This document shows, in pieces, positions 35,110 to 46,300 of a stretch of DNA of 64,000 nucleotides. A program made the position numbers and the translations under genes. Numbering within the stretch: the stretch's first letter is position 1; every line of letters begins with the position of its first letter. Source of the DNA: Pristionchus mayeri (lineage: Eukaryota; Nematoda; Chromadorea; Rhabditida; Neodiplogasteridae); the NCBI GenBank assembly GCA_036245805.1, contig BTRK01000003.1, positions 36,411,215 through 36,475,214 on the forward strand. Reading direction: 5' to 3'. Under the pieces are notes generated by a model. The model was not told the origin of the DNA. It saw nothing but the letters and a program-made list of their open reading frames with translations, and did not search any database.

Positions 35110-36197
35110 AACAGACTATCTGAGAGAATCAACATATTTCTTCAGCGACTTGGCACTGGCCGATAATTATAATGCCTACTGACGTCGCCAATTGGTCGGC
35201 CTCCACGAGGGAAATCGACGAGCATCGCCAGATTTGCGATCCGCATCCGCGCGGTCGCGGGAGAATATCGAACAATTAACTACGGTAGCTTCGAAATTTT
35301 TATATCGACTCCAATCACAGCGGCGGTAGGGGGCGCTGCATTCCTTGACAAAATCTAAGACTTTTTTACTTCGGAGAGTTTTTCGATCAGATTCCATCTA
35401 AGGCCGGAAATCGATAATTCTACTTTTGTTTCGTACATGAAAGCAGTTCCCCAGAAATTTTTCAAGAACTCCCCTAAATATTATTGGTGATCTAGCTTCT
35501 GCTTGAATCGATACCTACTCCCGTAGAACAGCGCGATTCAACTAGACGCGTAAGTTGGTCAAAATGAATTATGGTGTAATTTTTGGGTTACTGTAGGTGA
35601 GTGGACAAGTTGGACGACTTTTCCCAATTGGTGTAGGATAGCTTCAAATTGATTTTCAGACCATTTAACACCTGTTGGGAAATGTCGCCCTAACTTCGCA
35701 CTCGCATACCGTAACCCAAAAAATACACCATAATTCATTCAAAATTCATTTTGACCAACTTACGCGTCTTGTTGAATCGCGCTGTTCTACGGGAGAATGT
35801 ATCGAGTCAAGCAGAAGCTAGATCACCAATAATATTTAGGGGAGTTCTTGAAAAATTTCTGGGGAACTGCTTTCATGTACGAACTAAAAGTGAAATTATC
35901 GATTTCAGGCGTTAGATGGAATCTGATCGAAAAACTATCCGGAGTAAAAAAGTCTTAGAATTTGTCAAGGGATGCAGCGCCCCTACCGCCGCAGTCAGTC
36001 ATAGGAGTCGCTTTTAAAATTTCGAAGCTACCGTAGTTAATTTTTCAAATTCCGCGCCCCGCCCGCGCGGATGCGGATCGACATTCTGCCGATGCTCGTC
36101 GGTTTCCCTCGTGGAGGCCGACCTACTGGTGAAGTTAGCAGGAATTCGAATTTTCGGTCAGTGCCAAGTCTATTCCGATTATCTCAGATAGTGTGTT
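35110..36197. mobile_element. Foldback element C (AACA-ACTATCTGA termini)
   Basis: A 1088-bp relative of A and B. It is flanked by CTAT at 35,106-35,109 and 36,198-36,201, again a 4-bp duplication. The arms meet near 35,650. It is more diverged from A and B, and the MESDRK frame is shortened and shifted. It inserted next to, or within, the TA-rich 5' end of the Helitron-like element that follows. Confidence 0.8.
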
Positions 36198-36266
36198 CTA
36201 TATATATATATATATATATATATATCTATATATATATATCTATATATATATATATATATATATATA
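36198..36266. repeat. (TA)n microsatellite
   Basis: About 68 bp of TA with two TCTA interruptions. It merges into TATATAAAGCGCTGTGT, the Helitron-like 5' end, which is itself duplicated (36,261-36,277 and 36,279-36,296). Confidence 0.9.
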
Positions 36267-36364
36267 AAGCGCTGTGTTATATATAAAGCGCTGTGTGCGT
36301 GTTCCGTCTGTTCGGATTGCGAAATCGGGAGGGGAGGGATGGATGACCTTAGAAGGGAATCGGT

Positions 36365-37036
36365 CCACTACCGTATACCAATCAATAATTAGCATTGGGT
36401 CAACTACCGTATACTAATCGATAATTAGCCATGGGTCACCTCTTATTCCGCGGGACAGATTTATGATTTTGACCTCTGATCTTTGAATTACAGTATACCA
36501 ATCAATAATTAGCATTGGGCCAACTGCCGTATACCAATCGATAATTAGCCATGGGTCACCTCTTATTCCGCGGGTCAGATTTATGATTTTGACCTCTGAT
36601 CTTTGAATTACAGTATACCAATCAATAATTAGCATTGGGCCAACTACCGTATACCAATCGATAATTAGCCATGGGTCACCTCTTATTCCGTGGGTCAGAT
36701 TTATGATTTTGACCTTTGATCTTTGAATTAACGTATGCCAATCAATAATTAGCATTGGGTCAACTACCGTATACCAATCGATAATTAGCCATGGGTCACC
36801 TATTATTCCGTGAGTCAGATTCATGATTTTGACCTCTGATCTCTGAATTACCGTATGCCAATCAATAATTAGCATTGGGTCAACTACCGTATACCAATCG
36901 ATAATTAGCCATGGGTCACCTCTTATTCCGTGGGTCAGATTCATGGTTTTGACCTCTGATCTCTGAATTACCGTATGCCAATCAATAATTAGCATTGGGT
37001 CAACTATCGTATACCAATCGATGATTAACCATGTGT
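36365..37036. repeat. 120-bp satellite, about 5.6 units
   Basis: The unit is made of two related halves around TACCAATCAATAATTAGCAT and TACCAATCGATAATTAGCCA, plus a spacer with TTTTGACCT(C/T)TGATCT. Units differ by several substitutions. The 193-codon frame through it (minus strand) exists only because 120 is a multiple of 3. Confidence 0.9.
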
Positions 37037-37038
37037 CA

Positions 37039-37225
37039 AAGCTTCTAGAATGTTCCAGAAAGTTCGAAAATGCTCCAAAGCTTCTAGAATGTTCCAGAAA
37101 GTTCGAAAATGCTCCAAAGCTTCTAGAATGTTCCAGAAAGTTCGAAAAAGTTTCAAAGCTTCTAGAATGTTCCTGAAAGTTCGAAAATGCTCCAACGCTT
37201 CTAGAATGTCCAAGAACATTCGAAA
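37039..37225. promoter_or_regulatory. Array of five 39-bp units, each a near-perfect heat shock element
   Basis: Units begin at 37,041, 37,080, 37,119, 37,158 and 37,197. Each contains TTCTAGAATGTTCCAGAA followed by AGTTCGAAAA. That is alternating TTC and GAA triplets at exact 5-bp spacing, at least five in register. This is the known HSF-1 binding pattern. The last unit has one broken triplet. C. elegans Helitrons have been reported to carry HSF-1 sites, so the setting is consistent. Whether a neighbouring gene responds cannot be told; the nearest supported genes are far away. Confidence 0.8.
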
Positions 37226-40200
37226 ATGAGAGGAAGAGAGGGAGAGAAGGAGAGAGAGGGAGAGAAGGAGAGAGGGAGAAAGAGGAAGAGAGGGAGACAT
37301 GGAGAGAGGAGAGAAAGAGAGAAGGAGAGAGAGGGAGAGAGGGAGAGAGAGGGAGAGAAGGAGAGAAGGAGATTGGGAGAAAGAGGAAGAGAGGAAGAGA
37401 GGGAGAGAGGAAGAGATGAAGAGAGGGAGAAAGAGGAAGAGAGGGAGAGCGGGAGAGAGGAAGAGAGGGAGAGAGGAACAGAGGGAGAGATGAAGAGAGG
37501 GGGAGAGGAAGAGAGGAAGAGGGGGAGAGAGAAAGAGAGTGAGAGAGAGGAAGAGAGGGAGAGAGAGGAAGAGAGGGAGAGAGGGAGAGAGGGAGAGAGA
37601 GGGAGAGATGGAGAGAAGGAGATTGGGAGAAAGAGAAAGAGAGGAAGAGAGGAAGAGAGGAAGAGAGGAAGAGAGGGAGAGAGGAAGAGAGGGGGAGAGA
37701 GAAAGAGAGTGAGAGAGAGGAAGATAAGGAGATAGAGGAAGAGAGGGAGAGAGAGGAAGAGAGGGAGAGAGGTAGAGAGGAAGAGAGGAAGAGAGGGAGA
37801 GAGATGAAGAGAAGGAGAGCGGGAGAAAGGAAGAGAGGGAGAAAGGAAGGGAGGGAGAGAGAGAAAGAGAGTGAGAGAGAGGAAGATAAGGAGATAGAGG
37901 AAGAGAGGGAGAGAGAGGAAGAGAGGGAGAGAGGTAGAGAGGAAGAGAGGAAGAGAGGGAGAGAGATGAAGAGAAGGAGAGCGGGAGAAAGGAAGAGAGG
38001 GAGAGAGGAAGGGAGGGAGAGAAGAAGAGAGGGAGAGAGGGAGAGAGGGAGAGAGAGGGAGAGATGGAGAGAAGGAGATTGGGAGAAAGAGGAAGAGAGG
38101 AAGAGAGGAAGAGAGGGAGAGAGGAAGAGAGGGGGAGAGAGAAAGAGAGTGAGAGAGAGGAAGATAAGGAGATAGAGGAAGAGAGGGAGAGAGAGGAAGA
38201 GAGGGAGAGAGGTAGAGAGGAAGAGAGGAAGAGAGGGAGAGAGATGAAGAGAAGGAGAGCGGGAGAAAGGAAGAGAGGGAGAAAGGAAGGGAGGGAGAGA
38301 AGAAGAGAGGGAGAGAGGAAAAGAGGGAGAGAGGGGGAGAGAAGGAGAGGGGGAGAGGAGAGAGAGGGAGAGAGGAGGATAGGAGAGAGAGGGAGAGAGG
38401 GAGAGAGAGGAAGAGAAGGAGAGCGGGAGAGAGGAAGAGAGGAAGAGAGGAAGAGAGGGAGAGAGGAAGAGAGGGAGAGAGGAAGAGAGGGGGAGAGGAA
38501 GAGAGGAAGAGGGAAAGAGAGAAAGAGAGTGAGAGAGAGGAAGAGAGGGAGATAGAGGAAGAGAGGGAGAGAGAGGAAGAGAGGGAGAGAAGGAGAGAAA
38601 TAGAGAAGGAGATTGGGAGAAAGAGGAAGAGAGTGAGAGAGAGGGAGCGAGGGAGAGAGGGAGAGAGGGAGAGAGGGAGAGAGGAAGAGAGGAAGAGAGG
38701 GAGAGAGAGAGGAAGAGAAGGAGAGCGGGAGAGAGGAAGAGAGGGAAAGAGGAAGAGAGGGAGAGAAGAAGAGAGGGAGAGAGGAAGAGAGGGAGAGAGG
38801 GAGAGAGAGGAAGAGAAGGAGAGCGGGAGATAGGAAGAGATGGAGAGAGGAAGAGAGGGAGAGAAGAAGAGAGGGAGAGAGGAAGAGAGGGAGAGAGGAA
38901 GAGAGGGAGATAGAGGGAGAGAAGGAGAGGGGGAGAGGGAGAGAGAGAGAGAGAGAGAGAGAGGAGGATAGGGAGAGAGAGGGAGAGAGGGAGAGAGGGA
39001 GAGAGAGGAAGAGAGGGAGAGAAGGAGACCGGGAGAGAGGAGAGAAAGAGATAAGGAGAGAGAGGGAGAGAAGGAGAGAGAGGGAGAGAAGGACAGAAGG
39101 AGATTGGGAGAAAGAGGAAGAGAGGGAGAGAGGGAGAGAGGAAGAGAGGAAGAGAGGGAGAGAGAGGAAGAGAGGGAGAGCGGGAGAGAGGAAGAGAGGG
39201 AGAGAGGAAGAGAGGGAGAGAGGAAGAGAGGGAGAGAGGAAGAGAGGAAGAGAGGAAGAGAGGAAGAGAGGGGGAGAGGAAGAGAGGAAGAGGGGGAGAG
39301 AGAAAGAGAGTGAGAGAGAGGAAGAGAGAGAGAGAGAGGAAGAGAGGGAGAGAAGGAGAGAAATAGAGAAGGAGATTGGGAGAAAGAGGAAGAGAGGGAG
39401 AGAGAGCAAGAGAGGGAGAGAAGGAGAGATGGAGAGAGGAGGAGAGGGAGAGAGGGAGAGAGGAAGAGAGGAAGAGAGGGAGAGAGATGAAGAGAACGAG
39501 AGCGGGAGAGAGGAAGATAGGGAGAGAGGAAGGGAGGAAGAGAGGGGGAGAGGAAGAGAGGAAGAGGGGGAGAGAGAAAGAGAGTGAGAGAGAGGGAGAG
39601 AGGAAGAGAGGGAGAGAGAGGGAGAGAGGGAGAGAGGAAGAGAGGGAGAGAGAGGAAGAGAAGGAGAGCGGGAGAGAGGAAGAGAGGGAGAGAAGAAGAG
39701 AGGGAGAGAAGAAGAGAGGGAGAGAAGAAGAGAGGGAGAGAAGAAGAGAGGGAGAGAGGAAGAGAGGGAGAGAGAGGAGAGAAGGAGAGGGGGAGAGGGA
39801 GAGAGAGGGAGAGAGGAGGATAGGGAGAGAGATGGAGAGAGGGGAAGAGAAGGAGAGAGATAAAGAGAGGGAGAGAATGAGAGAAAGAGAAGGAGAGAGA
39901 GCGAGAGAAGGAGAGATGGAGAAAGAGGAAGAGAGGGAGAGAGGGAGAGAGGGAGAGAGGAAGAGATGGAGAGAGAGGAAGAGAGGGAGAGAGGGAGAGA
40001 GGGAGAGAGGGAGAGAGGGAGAGAGGGAGAGAGGGAAAGAGGGAGAGAGGGGAAGAGATGGAGAGAGAGGAAGAGAGGGAGAGAAGGAGAGAAAGAGAGA
40101 AGAAGAGAGAGAGGGAGAGAAGGAGAGAGCGTGAAAGAGGAAGAGATGGAGAGAGGGAGAGAGGGAGGAAGAGAGGGAGAGAGGAAGAGGGGGAGAGAGA

Positions 40201-40480
40201 GGAAGAGAGGGAGAGAGGAGGAGAAGGAGAGAGAGGGAGAGAGGGAGAGAGGAAGAGACGGAGAGAGAGGAATAGAGGGAGAGAGGAAGAGAAGGTGAGA
40301 AAGAGAGAGGGAGGGATGGAGATAGGGAAAGGTGGAGAGGGAGGAAAGGAGAGAAGGAGAGAGGGAGAGAGGAGAGGAGAGGGAGAGGGAGGGAGGGAGA
40401 GAGAGGGTGAGGGAGAGGGATAAGTTAGAGGGTGAGAGATAGGGAGAAGGAGAGGTGAGAGGGTGAGGGAGTTGAGAGGG
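37226..40480 (+). repeat. 3.2-kb polypurine (GAGAGG/GGAAGA) tract
   Basis: The plus strand is almost entirely A and G, built from GAGAGG, GGGAGA and GGAAGA words. Rare pyrimidines occur in recurring words such as GGAGATTGGGAG (about 37,368, 37,618, 38,074, 38,608, 39,098 and 39,371), GAGAGTGAGAG, GAGCGGGAG and AGATGAAGAG. They mark higher-order units of irregular length. The long minus-strand frames (794 and 1105 codons, only Ser/Leu/Pro/Phe) and the Arg/Glu/Gly plus-strand frames are composition artefacts. Confidence 0.95.
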
Positions 40481-40562
40481 TTCAAATGTTCAGGGAGTTT
40501 GAGAGAAAGATTTTGCATCCGAAAAAAATAAAACGAAGGCTAAGAACACATCCCGGAACACG

Positions 40563-40602
40563 CCAGTCGATTGCGCGCGCCGTGGCGCGCGCGATCGGCT
40601 GG
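40563..40602. other. Strong GC-rich hairpin
   Basis: 19 bases pair with their complement across a two-base GT loop, with a core of GCGCGCGCC/GGCGCGCGC and two G-T pairs. It is followed by TACTATATATAGC. It may be a Helitron-type terminal hairpin or a terminator-like fold. Confidence 0.65.
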
Positions 40603-40619
40603 TACTATATATAGCATAT

Positions 40620-42789
40620 ATGACATATATGACTAAGGTTGTTATTGAAAAGGCCAAATATTATAATAATTTCAAATTAGCAGATCGTGTGTGTTGATTA
40701 TCAGCAAGAAGCTGGCAATACATGTTAAGGGCTGATTAATGAATTTGCACTGGTTAATAAGCACAATTCAGGATGTCCCTGAGAGCATCGAGTGTGCACG
40801 AATTAGATGATTCAGTTAACTTTCTGTTGATTTCAAATTTAGCCACATCTTTGTTACACGGAATCTACAAGAATTTACTATAACTAATTCCCTAATAATC
40901 TTCCCGTTGAAAGAGTGCTTAGCCGATGGCTCAATTGCCGGAAACCTGGTGTTGGCCAGTGAACTGTCTTTCATTTATTTTCAAAATACAAAAACATGCT
41001 ATTCTGCAGCTGTTCCTTATCAAATTTCGAGATTCGAGAACTGCAGATCGAATGGTCACGAGGCCGATGATAGACCAGTCGAAGAAGTGGGGTGAGCACG
41101 CCTTGAATGGTTAAACTTTGGATTCAAATAAGTTATAGGAAGGCATCATTTGCGATGCAACAGTTTAAAACAAATCAAAAAATAAAACGTTGTTTTTAAA
41201 TTTTAAATACGCTCATTTGGAATGATTAAAATAACATCACATATTCGATTTTTATTTGAAAAATTGAGAGAATTATTAAAGCATTAATACTGATGTTTCA
41301 ACGATTGCATATATTTCTTGGAAACTTCGTGCTTCAATTTTTCTTAACGACAGATTCGAAAAAAAAATTCTTTCTTTCTTCTCGTTCTGTGTGCGCGACA
41401 GTGCGAGAACAGAAATAGTAGTGAGGGGAAATGCGATAGGTGTAAAGAAATGGAGTGAGAGAGAGTAATTGGGTAAGAAAAGCCTTGAACTCATTGGAAT
41501 TGGCAATGCCAGTAAAAGGTTCCAACGAGAAGATATTAACAATGAGGGATAGTAATAAGATATCATGTTGAGCGAGCTTTCTCAAGAGTAAGAATATTGA
41601 TATATGATATGCATAGTTAAAAATTGCTGTGTACGAACACCTCAACGACGCATCGGATTGTGACGGATTTATCGAATAATAAGCACTCATTGCCGCTCGA
41701 AATCACCACGCCCGAATAAAAAGAGGTCGTTATTTTTCCATTCGAGTTGGACTAAAGTAGGGAATAGGATTTCGCGACCATAACATCATTGATAATGAGA
41801 TTTGAGATATTTTGATGTCGACTGTTCAATATGTATTTGAGGAATGGCAAGCAATGTAGTTTAACTAGTTGTTTTATAACAATTGTTCTAAGGTTTAACC
41901 TGTTCCATATAATTTATGGAGTCTTCATGGTGAGGGTGAACGATAATAGTTGTCCAATGTTGGGTCATTTATATGATCAATTGTGCAGCAACAGACTTAC
42001 AAGAGCTGCTAGACTGCCAGTAATTCATTCGTTGGCCCTTGTAATCTCGAACGCAAAATAACTGAGAACGACCTCTTGTAATTCACACGCGGTGATTTCG
42101 CGCCGCAATGAGTGCTTATGATGCGATAGATCCTTCGTACTCCAATGTATCGCAGAGAGTTTCCCCAACTATTTTTAACTAAGAATACCCTATATCAATA
42201 TCCTTACACTTGAGAAAGCACGCGCATAGTACACGATATCTTCTTACTATCCCTCATTTTTCATGTTTATTCCCTTCTCATTGGAACTTTTACTGACAAT
42301 GGCAATTCCAATGGATCCAATGCTTTTGTTCTGCAAAATATGAAGTTAAAGCGGGCCTATCAGCAAAACTAGCCAGGACAAACTGACAAGGCCGTATCGA
42401 GACAATCATAAAACTCATTACCGAAATTCCGATTTTGAAATCTCTATTCTGAATTGAATTATGGTTCCATCAATGCATTCAAAGTTGACCCTGGCGCACA
42501 GGCAACCAGTGAGAGAGCACGCGAGTTGAAGAGAGCTCGCTCCCTATGTGAAACACATTTCAACCAAGCGCGTTTTTGCTGATACTCCTGCTTTAATATT
42601 AAGCCTTCGAATTTGCACAACGCAGAACCGTCATTAAATTAGGGAACGTGCGCATTTCACGACTACTGCAAAAAAGGTCTAGCGGAAACGGCGACAGCAA
42701 AGTTGAAGGCATGTTTAATTATTAATATGTCCCCGAAAGTGGACAGCTAATTGTTAAAGAAATAGAGCTGCAATCATTCTAATTAGGAT
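40620..42789. repeat. Repeat block N copy 1 and flanking AT-rich DNA
   Basis: About 40,740-41,330 is repeated at 45,600-46,270 and partly at 45,150-45,450. The stretch 41,046-41,276 is nearly identical to 45,876-46,103. Shared phrases include GGGGTGAGCACGCCTTGAAT and GGCATCATTTGCGATGCAAC. The block ends in AATACTGATGTTTCAA, linking it to the dispersed family. At 42,480-42,605 there is a sequence (GAGAGAGCACGCGAGTTGAA) that recurs in the loop of element E. No gene is supported. Confidence 0.6.
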
Positions 42790-42793
42790 ATAA

Positions 42794-44888
42794 CACGTGT
42801 ATCACGAGAGAGTGGAGGAAAAATAGACTCCTCGGGAACAATTTCCAAAAGTTTACCCAGTATACTCCATATAATTATGGTAGAACATCATAGCACGATA
42901 AACTGAAATTTCATGGCCTTTGGTCTCAGAGCCGTCATTTAGGAAAATTCCGGTTTTGAATCCGGCAATTATGTATTTCAGCTCTAAGATGAGATACCGA
43001 GGTGGCATTGGTCTCATTTTGTGCGGAAAAATATTTCCAGAAACTTACGTTTTATGCTAAGCGATTCGATAACTGTTTGAAGTTGTGTTCGAAAAACCAA
43101 TGTTTAGACTATAATAAAATCTATAATTATTTTCGGAGATACCGTTTCCCGGAATTTTATTGCAGAATATGAAAGGTAGAGTACATATTCATAAAATAAA
43201 AATAAAATTTGAGAAATTTAAAAATGTGTATTTTTGAAATTTTGTCCCGAATGTCGGAAGGTGTGATAGCATAAATATAAATTAGACATGTACTGAACAG
43301 CAAAATAGGAAATCGGTATATCTAATACATAATACGTTGTATGAAGGATAGATACGCAATATGGCACTGTGAAACTGAAAGTTTCACTGATTCTTCTTTC
43401 TTTTTCCAACTCGATTTTTGCAAGTTTGGATGATATAAACTAAACACGTCTGAATCTAAACCGGCAAAGTAAAAGTTAAACTAGACACCAGTGAAAGCTA
43501 TACAATTTCGAAATTAAGGTTCTCAGATTGCGAAAGCTCAAGTTGTATTCACTCGAAAACGCATGATCGATGGTGTCAAAATTGATATAAATTCGATTTT
43601 GATGTAATTATTGTGAATATTGCTTAGCATTGAGCTTTGAAAATCTTGATTTGTATATTTATGCCAAAATACACCGAAATGTTTGCAATTTTAAAGGAGG
43701 AGCAAAGTCAAAATTCAATGTTTGAAGCTTTCATATGCACGGCCTAGATCTCCCCAACGATAACAAGCTCCAAAATTTTCACATTGATATCTCCATTCCG
43801 AACAGAGCTCTCGGTAGTTGGCGGGGAGCCAAATCAGGGAAAGCTCAGGCAACGAGCGAGAGAGCACGCGATTTGAAGAGAGTTCTCCACTAATTGAAAC
43901 ATATTTCAACCGGGCGTGCGTTTGCCTTTACTCCTCCTTTAATGGTTACTGAAAATTTTGAAATTTTCAAATATCATTTTTTTAGATTTTAAAAATAATG
44001 TATTATATTTCGTTTTGACAATAGTTTCTGATCATTCTAAACGAGTTTCGATTTTCGAAGCTCAATGCTAAGCAATATTCACAATAATTTCATCACAACC
44101 GAAATTAAATAAATTTTGACACTGCCGATCATGCGTATTCGAGTGAATACAACTTGAGCTTTCGCAATCTGAGAACCTTCATTTCGAAATTTTCTCACTT
44201 ACACGGGTGTCTAGTTTAACTTTTACTTTGAGTAAGCCGGCTTAGATTCAGACATTTTATATCATCCAAACTTGGCAAAAATCGAGTTGGAAAAGATCGA
44301 TTTTTCAGAATCAGTGAAACTTTCAGTTTCACAGTGCCATATTGCGTATCTATCCTTCGTATAACGTATTATGTATTAGATATACCGATTTCATATTTTG
44401 CTGTTCAGTACTTGTCCAATTTATATTTATGCTATCACACCCAAAATTTCAAAAATACACATTCTTAAATTTCTCAATTTTTATTTTTATTTTATGGGTA
44501 TGAACTCTAATTTTGATATTCTGCAATACAATTCCGGGAAACGGTATCTCCCAAAATAATTATAGATTTTATTATAGCCTAAACTTTGGTTTTTTCGAAC
44601 ACAACTTTTCAAATTGTTATCCAATCGCTTAGCATAAAACATAAAAGTTTCTGGAAATATTTTTCCACGCATTGTGAGCCCGGTGCCATCTTTCTAGCTC
44701 ATCTGGGAGCTGAAATACATAATAGCTGGATTCAAAACCGGAATATTCCTAAATGACGGCTCTGAGACCAAAGGCCGTGAAATTTCAGTTTATCGAGCAT
44801 ATGATGTTTTCCCATAAATATATGGAGTATACTGGACAAACGTTTGGAAATTGTTCCCGCACACCTCCACTTACTCGTGATACACGTG
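42794..44888. mobile_element. Foldback element E (CACGTGTATCACGAG termini)
   Basis: A 2095-bp element with terminal inverted repeat CACGTGTATCACGAG, flanked by ATAA at 42,790-42,793 and 44,889-44,892. The arms (to about 43,655 and from about 44,055) match over about 850 nt with moderate divergence. The loop holds a copy of the GAGAGAGCACGCG block seen at 42.5 kb. No transposase is present. The 4-bp ATAA duplication is the same as for A and B although the termini differ. Confidence 0.8.
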
Positions 44889-44892
44889 ATAA

Positions 44893-46300
44893 ACTTCCGT
44901 ACATATTTAATTTTGATTTTAACGTCGGAGAGCGTGTTGCGATTTACTAGAGCTCTTCCTTTCATTCGTGTACATAGATTAAGTGAAACAAATATCGTCA
45001 TGGTCCCTCAGTACACTAGTATTTCCAATTTCGGGAATTGCATGACATTCAATATGATTGAGGTTCTTGTTGCACAGATTAAATAGTATATCAATTTCAA
45101 ATTTTCAGATCGATTTTGTTATCAACTAGAAACTGAATATGAGCAAGAATGCAGGCGAAGGCTGGTGGAGGAATTTGCACTGAAGAGTAGGCAGCATTTT
45201 GGATTTCCCTGAGAACATTGAGTGCGCATTAATTTGAAAATTCAGTTGACTTTCATCACGTTGTTTTCAAATTTATCTAAAGATTTATTACATGCCATCG
45301 AAAGTATACCTCACTTGTTCAATTGCCATACATCTGTTGATGACTAATGAAACTTCTGAGCGTTTATCGCCTGATAAGAATAAATTGATTGATTGATTGA
45401 AACTGCTTTTTGTGCATGTACATCGAATTTTTTTATAGTAGTAATACTGATGTTTCAACAGTTTATTGTATCTCTTGAAGTCTTCATGGACCAATGGTAC
45501 GGCGGTATTGTATTCGCAAAAAACGCAAAATTTCAAACCATCAAGAAACTGACGATGAGCAAGAATGCAGGCGAATGGTTAGTGAAGACTGGTGAGTAGG
45601 CACAATTCTGTGTTTCCCTGAGAACATCGAATGTTCACGAATTAGATGATTCATTTAATCTTTCCTCCCGTTGTTTTCAAATTTAGCCACACTTTTGTTA
45701 CATGGCATCTTCGAGATGATTCTAGAAAAAGCCCCGTTGAAAGTATGCTTCGATAGTGCAATTGACGGAAAACTGTGTTTAGCCAATGAAACTCGCCTCA
45801 TCAAAAGCAACAAAAAAATCGTGCAATACTTATCTGTAGGAGTCCCTTATCAACTTCCGATATTCGGAAACGGCTGATCGAATGGTCACCAGTTCGACGA
45901 TAAGGCAGTCAAAGAAGTGGGGTGAGCACGCCTTGAATGGTTAAACTCTGGATTCAAATAATTTATAGAAAGGCATCATTTGCGATGCAACAGTTTAAAA
46001 CACATCAAAAAATAAAACATTGTTTTTAAATTTTAAATACGCTCATTTGGAATGATTAAAATAACATCACATTTTCGATTTTTATTTGAAAAATTGAGAG
46101 AATTTTCATGGGTTGAGGTTTGGATTCCAATAAATAGGAAGGCATAATTTGTGATGCAACAGATTTGAAAATAAGGATTTAGTATTTAAAAATACGCATA
46201 TTTGGAATGTTTAAGATGACACCACATAGTCGAGTTTTAATTGAGAAACAGAGAGACAATTTTGGCAGCAGTAATACTGATGTTTCAAAAATTGCATGTA
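44893..46300. repeat. Repeat block N copies 2 and 3
   Basis: Two partial copies, about 45,125-45,480 and 45,545-46,290, of the block at 40.7-41.3 kb. Each contains GAGCAAGAATGCAGGCGAA, CCCTGAGAACATnGA and AATACTGATGTTTCAA. The second copy is very close to the 41-kb copy over 230 nt. Confidence 0.6.

Larger units (their letters stand above)
36257..40602 (+). mobile_element. Helitron-like composite H2 (satellite, HSE array, polypurine tract)
   Basis: The 5' end (TATATAAAGCGCTGTGTG, then GTCTGTTCGGATTGCGAAAT) matches H1 and the 51-kb element H3. It is followed by the same 120-bp satellite, then a heat-shock-element array and a 3.2-kb purine tract. The usual GC hairpin plus CTAG end of H3 is not found. 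A strong 19-bp-stem hairpin at 40,563-40,602 (GCGCGCGCC-GT-GGCGCGCGC core) ending CTGG before T may serve as the 3' end, but that is a guess. No helicase gene is present. Confidence 0.55.

Noticed and set aside
37226..40423. Many plus-strand Arg/Glu/Gly frames
   Set aside because: They are purine-strand translations broken only where rare pyrimidines create TGA or TAG. They are composition artefacts.
37025..40518. Minus-strand frames of 794 and 1105 codons (Ser/Leu/Pro/Phe only)
   Set aside because: They are translations of a polypyrimidine strand, which cannot contain stop codons. There is no domain or splice structure, and two frames are open at once.
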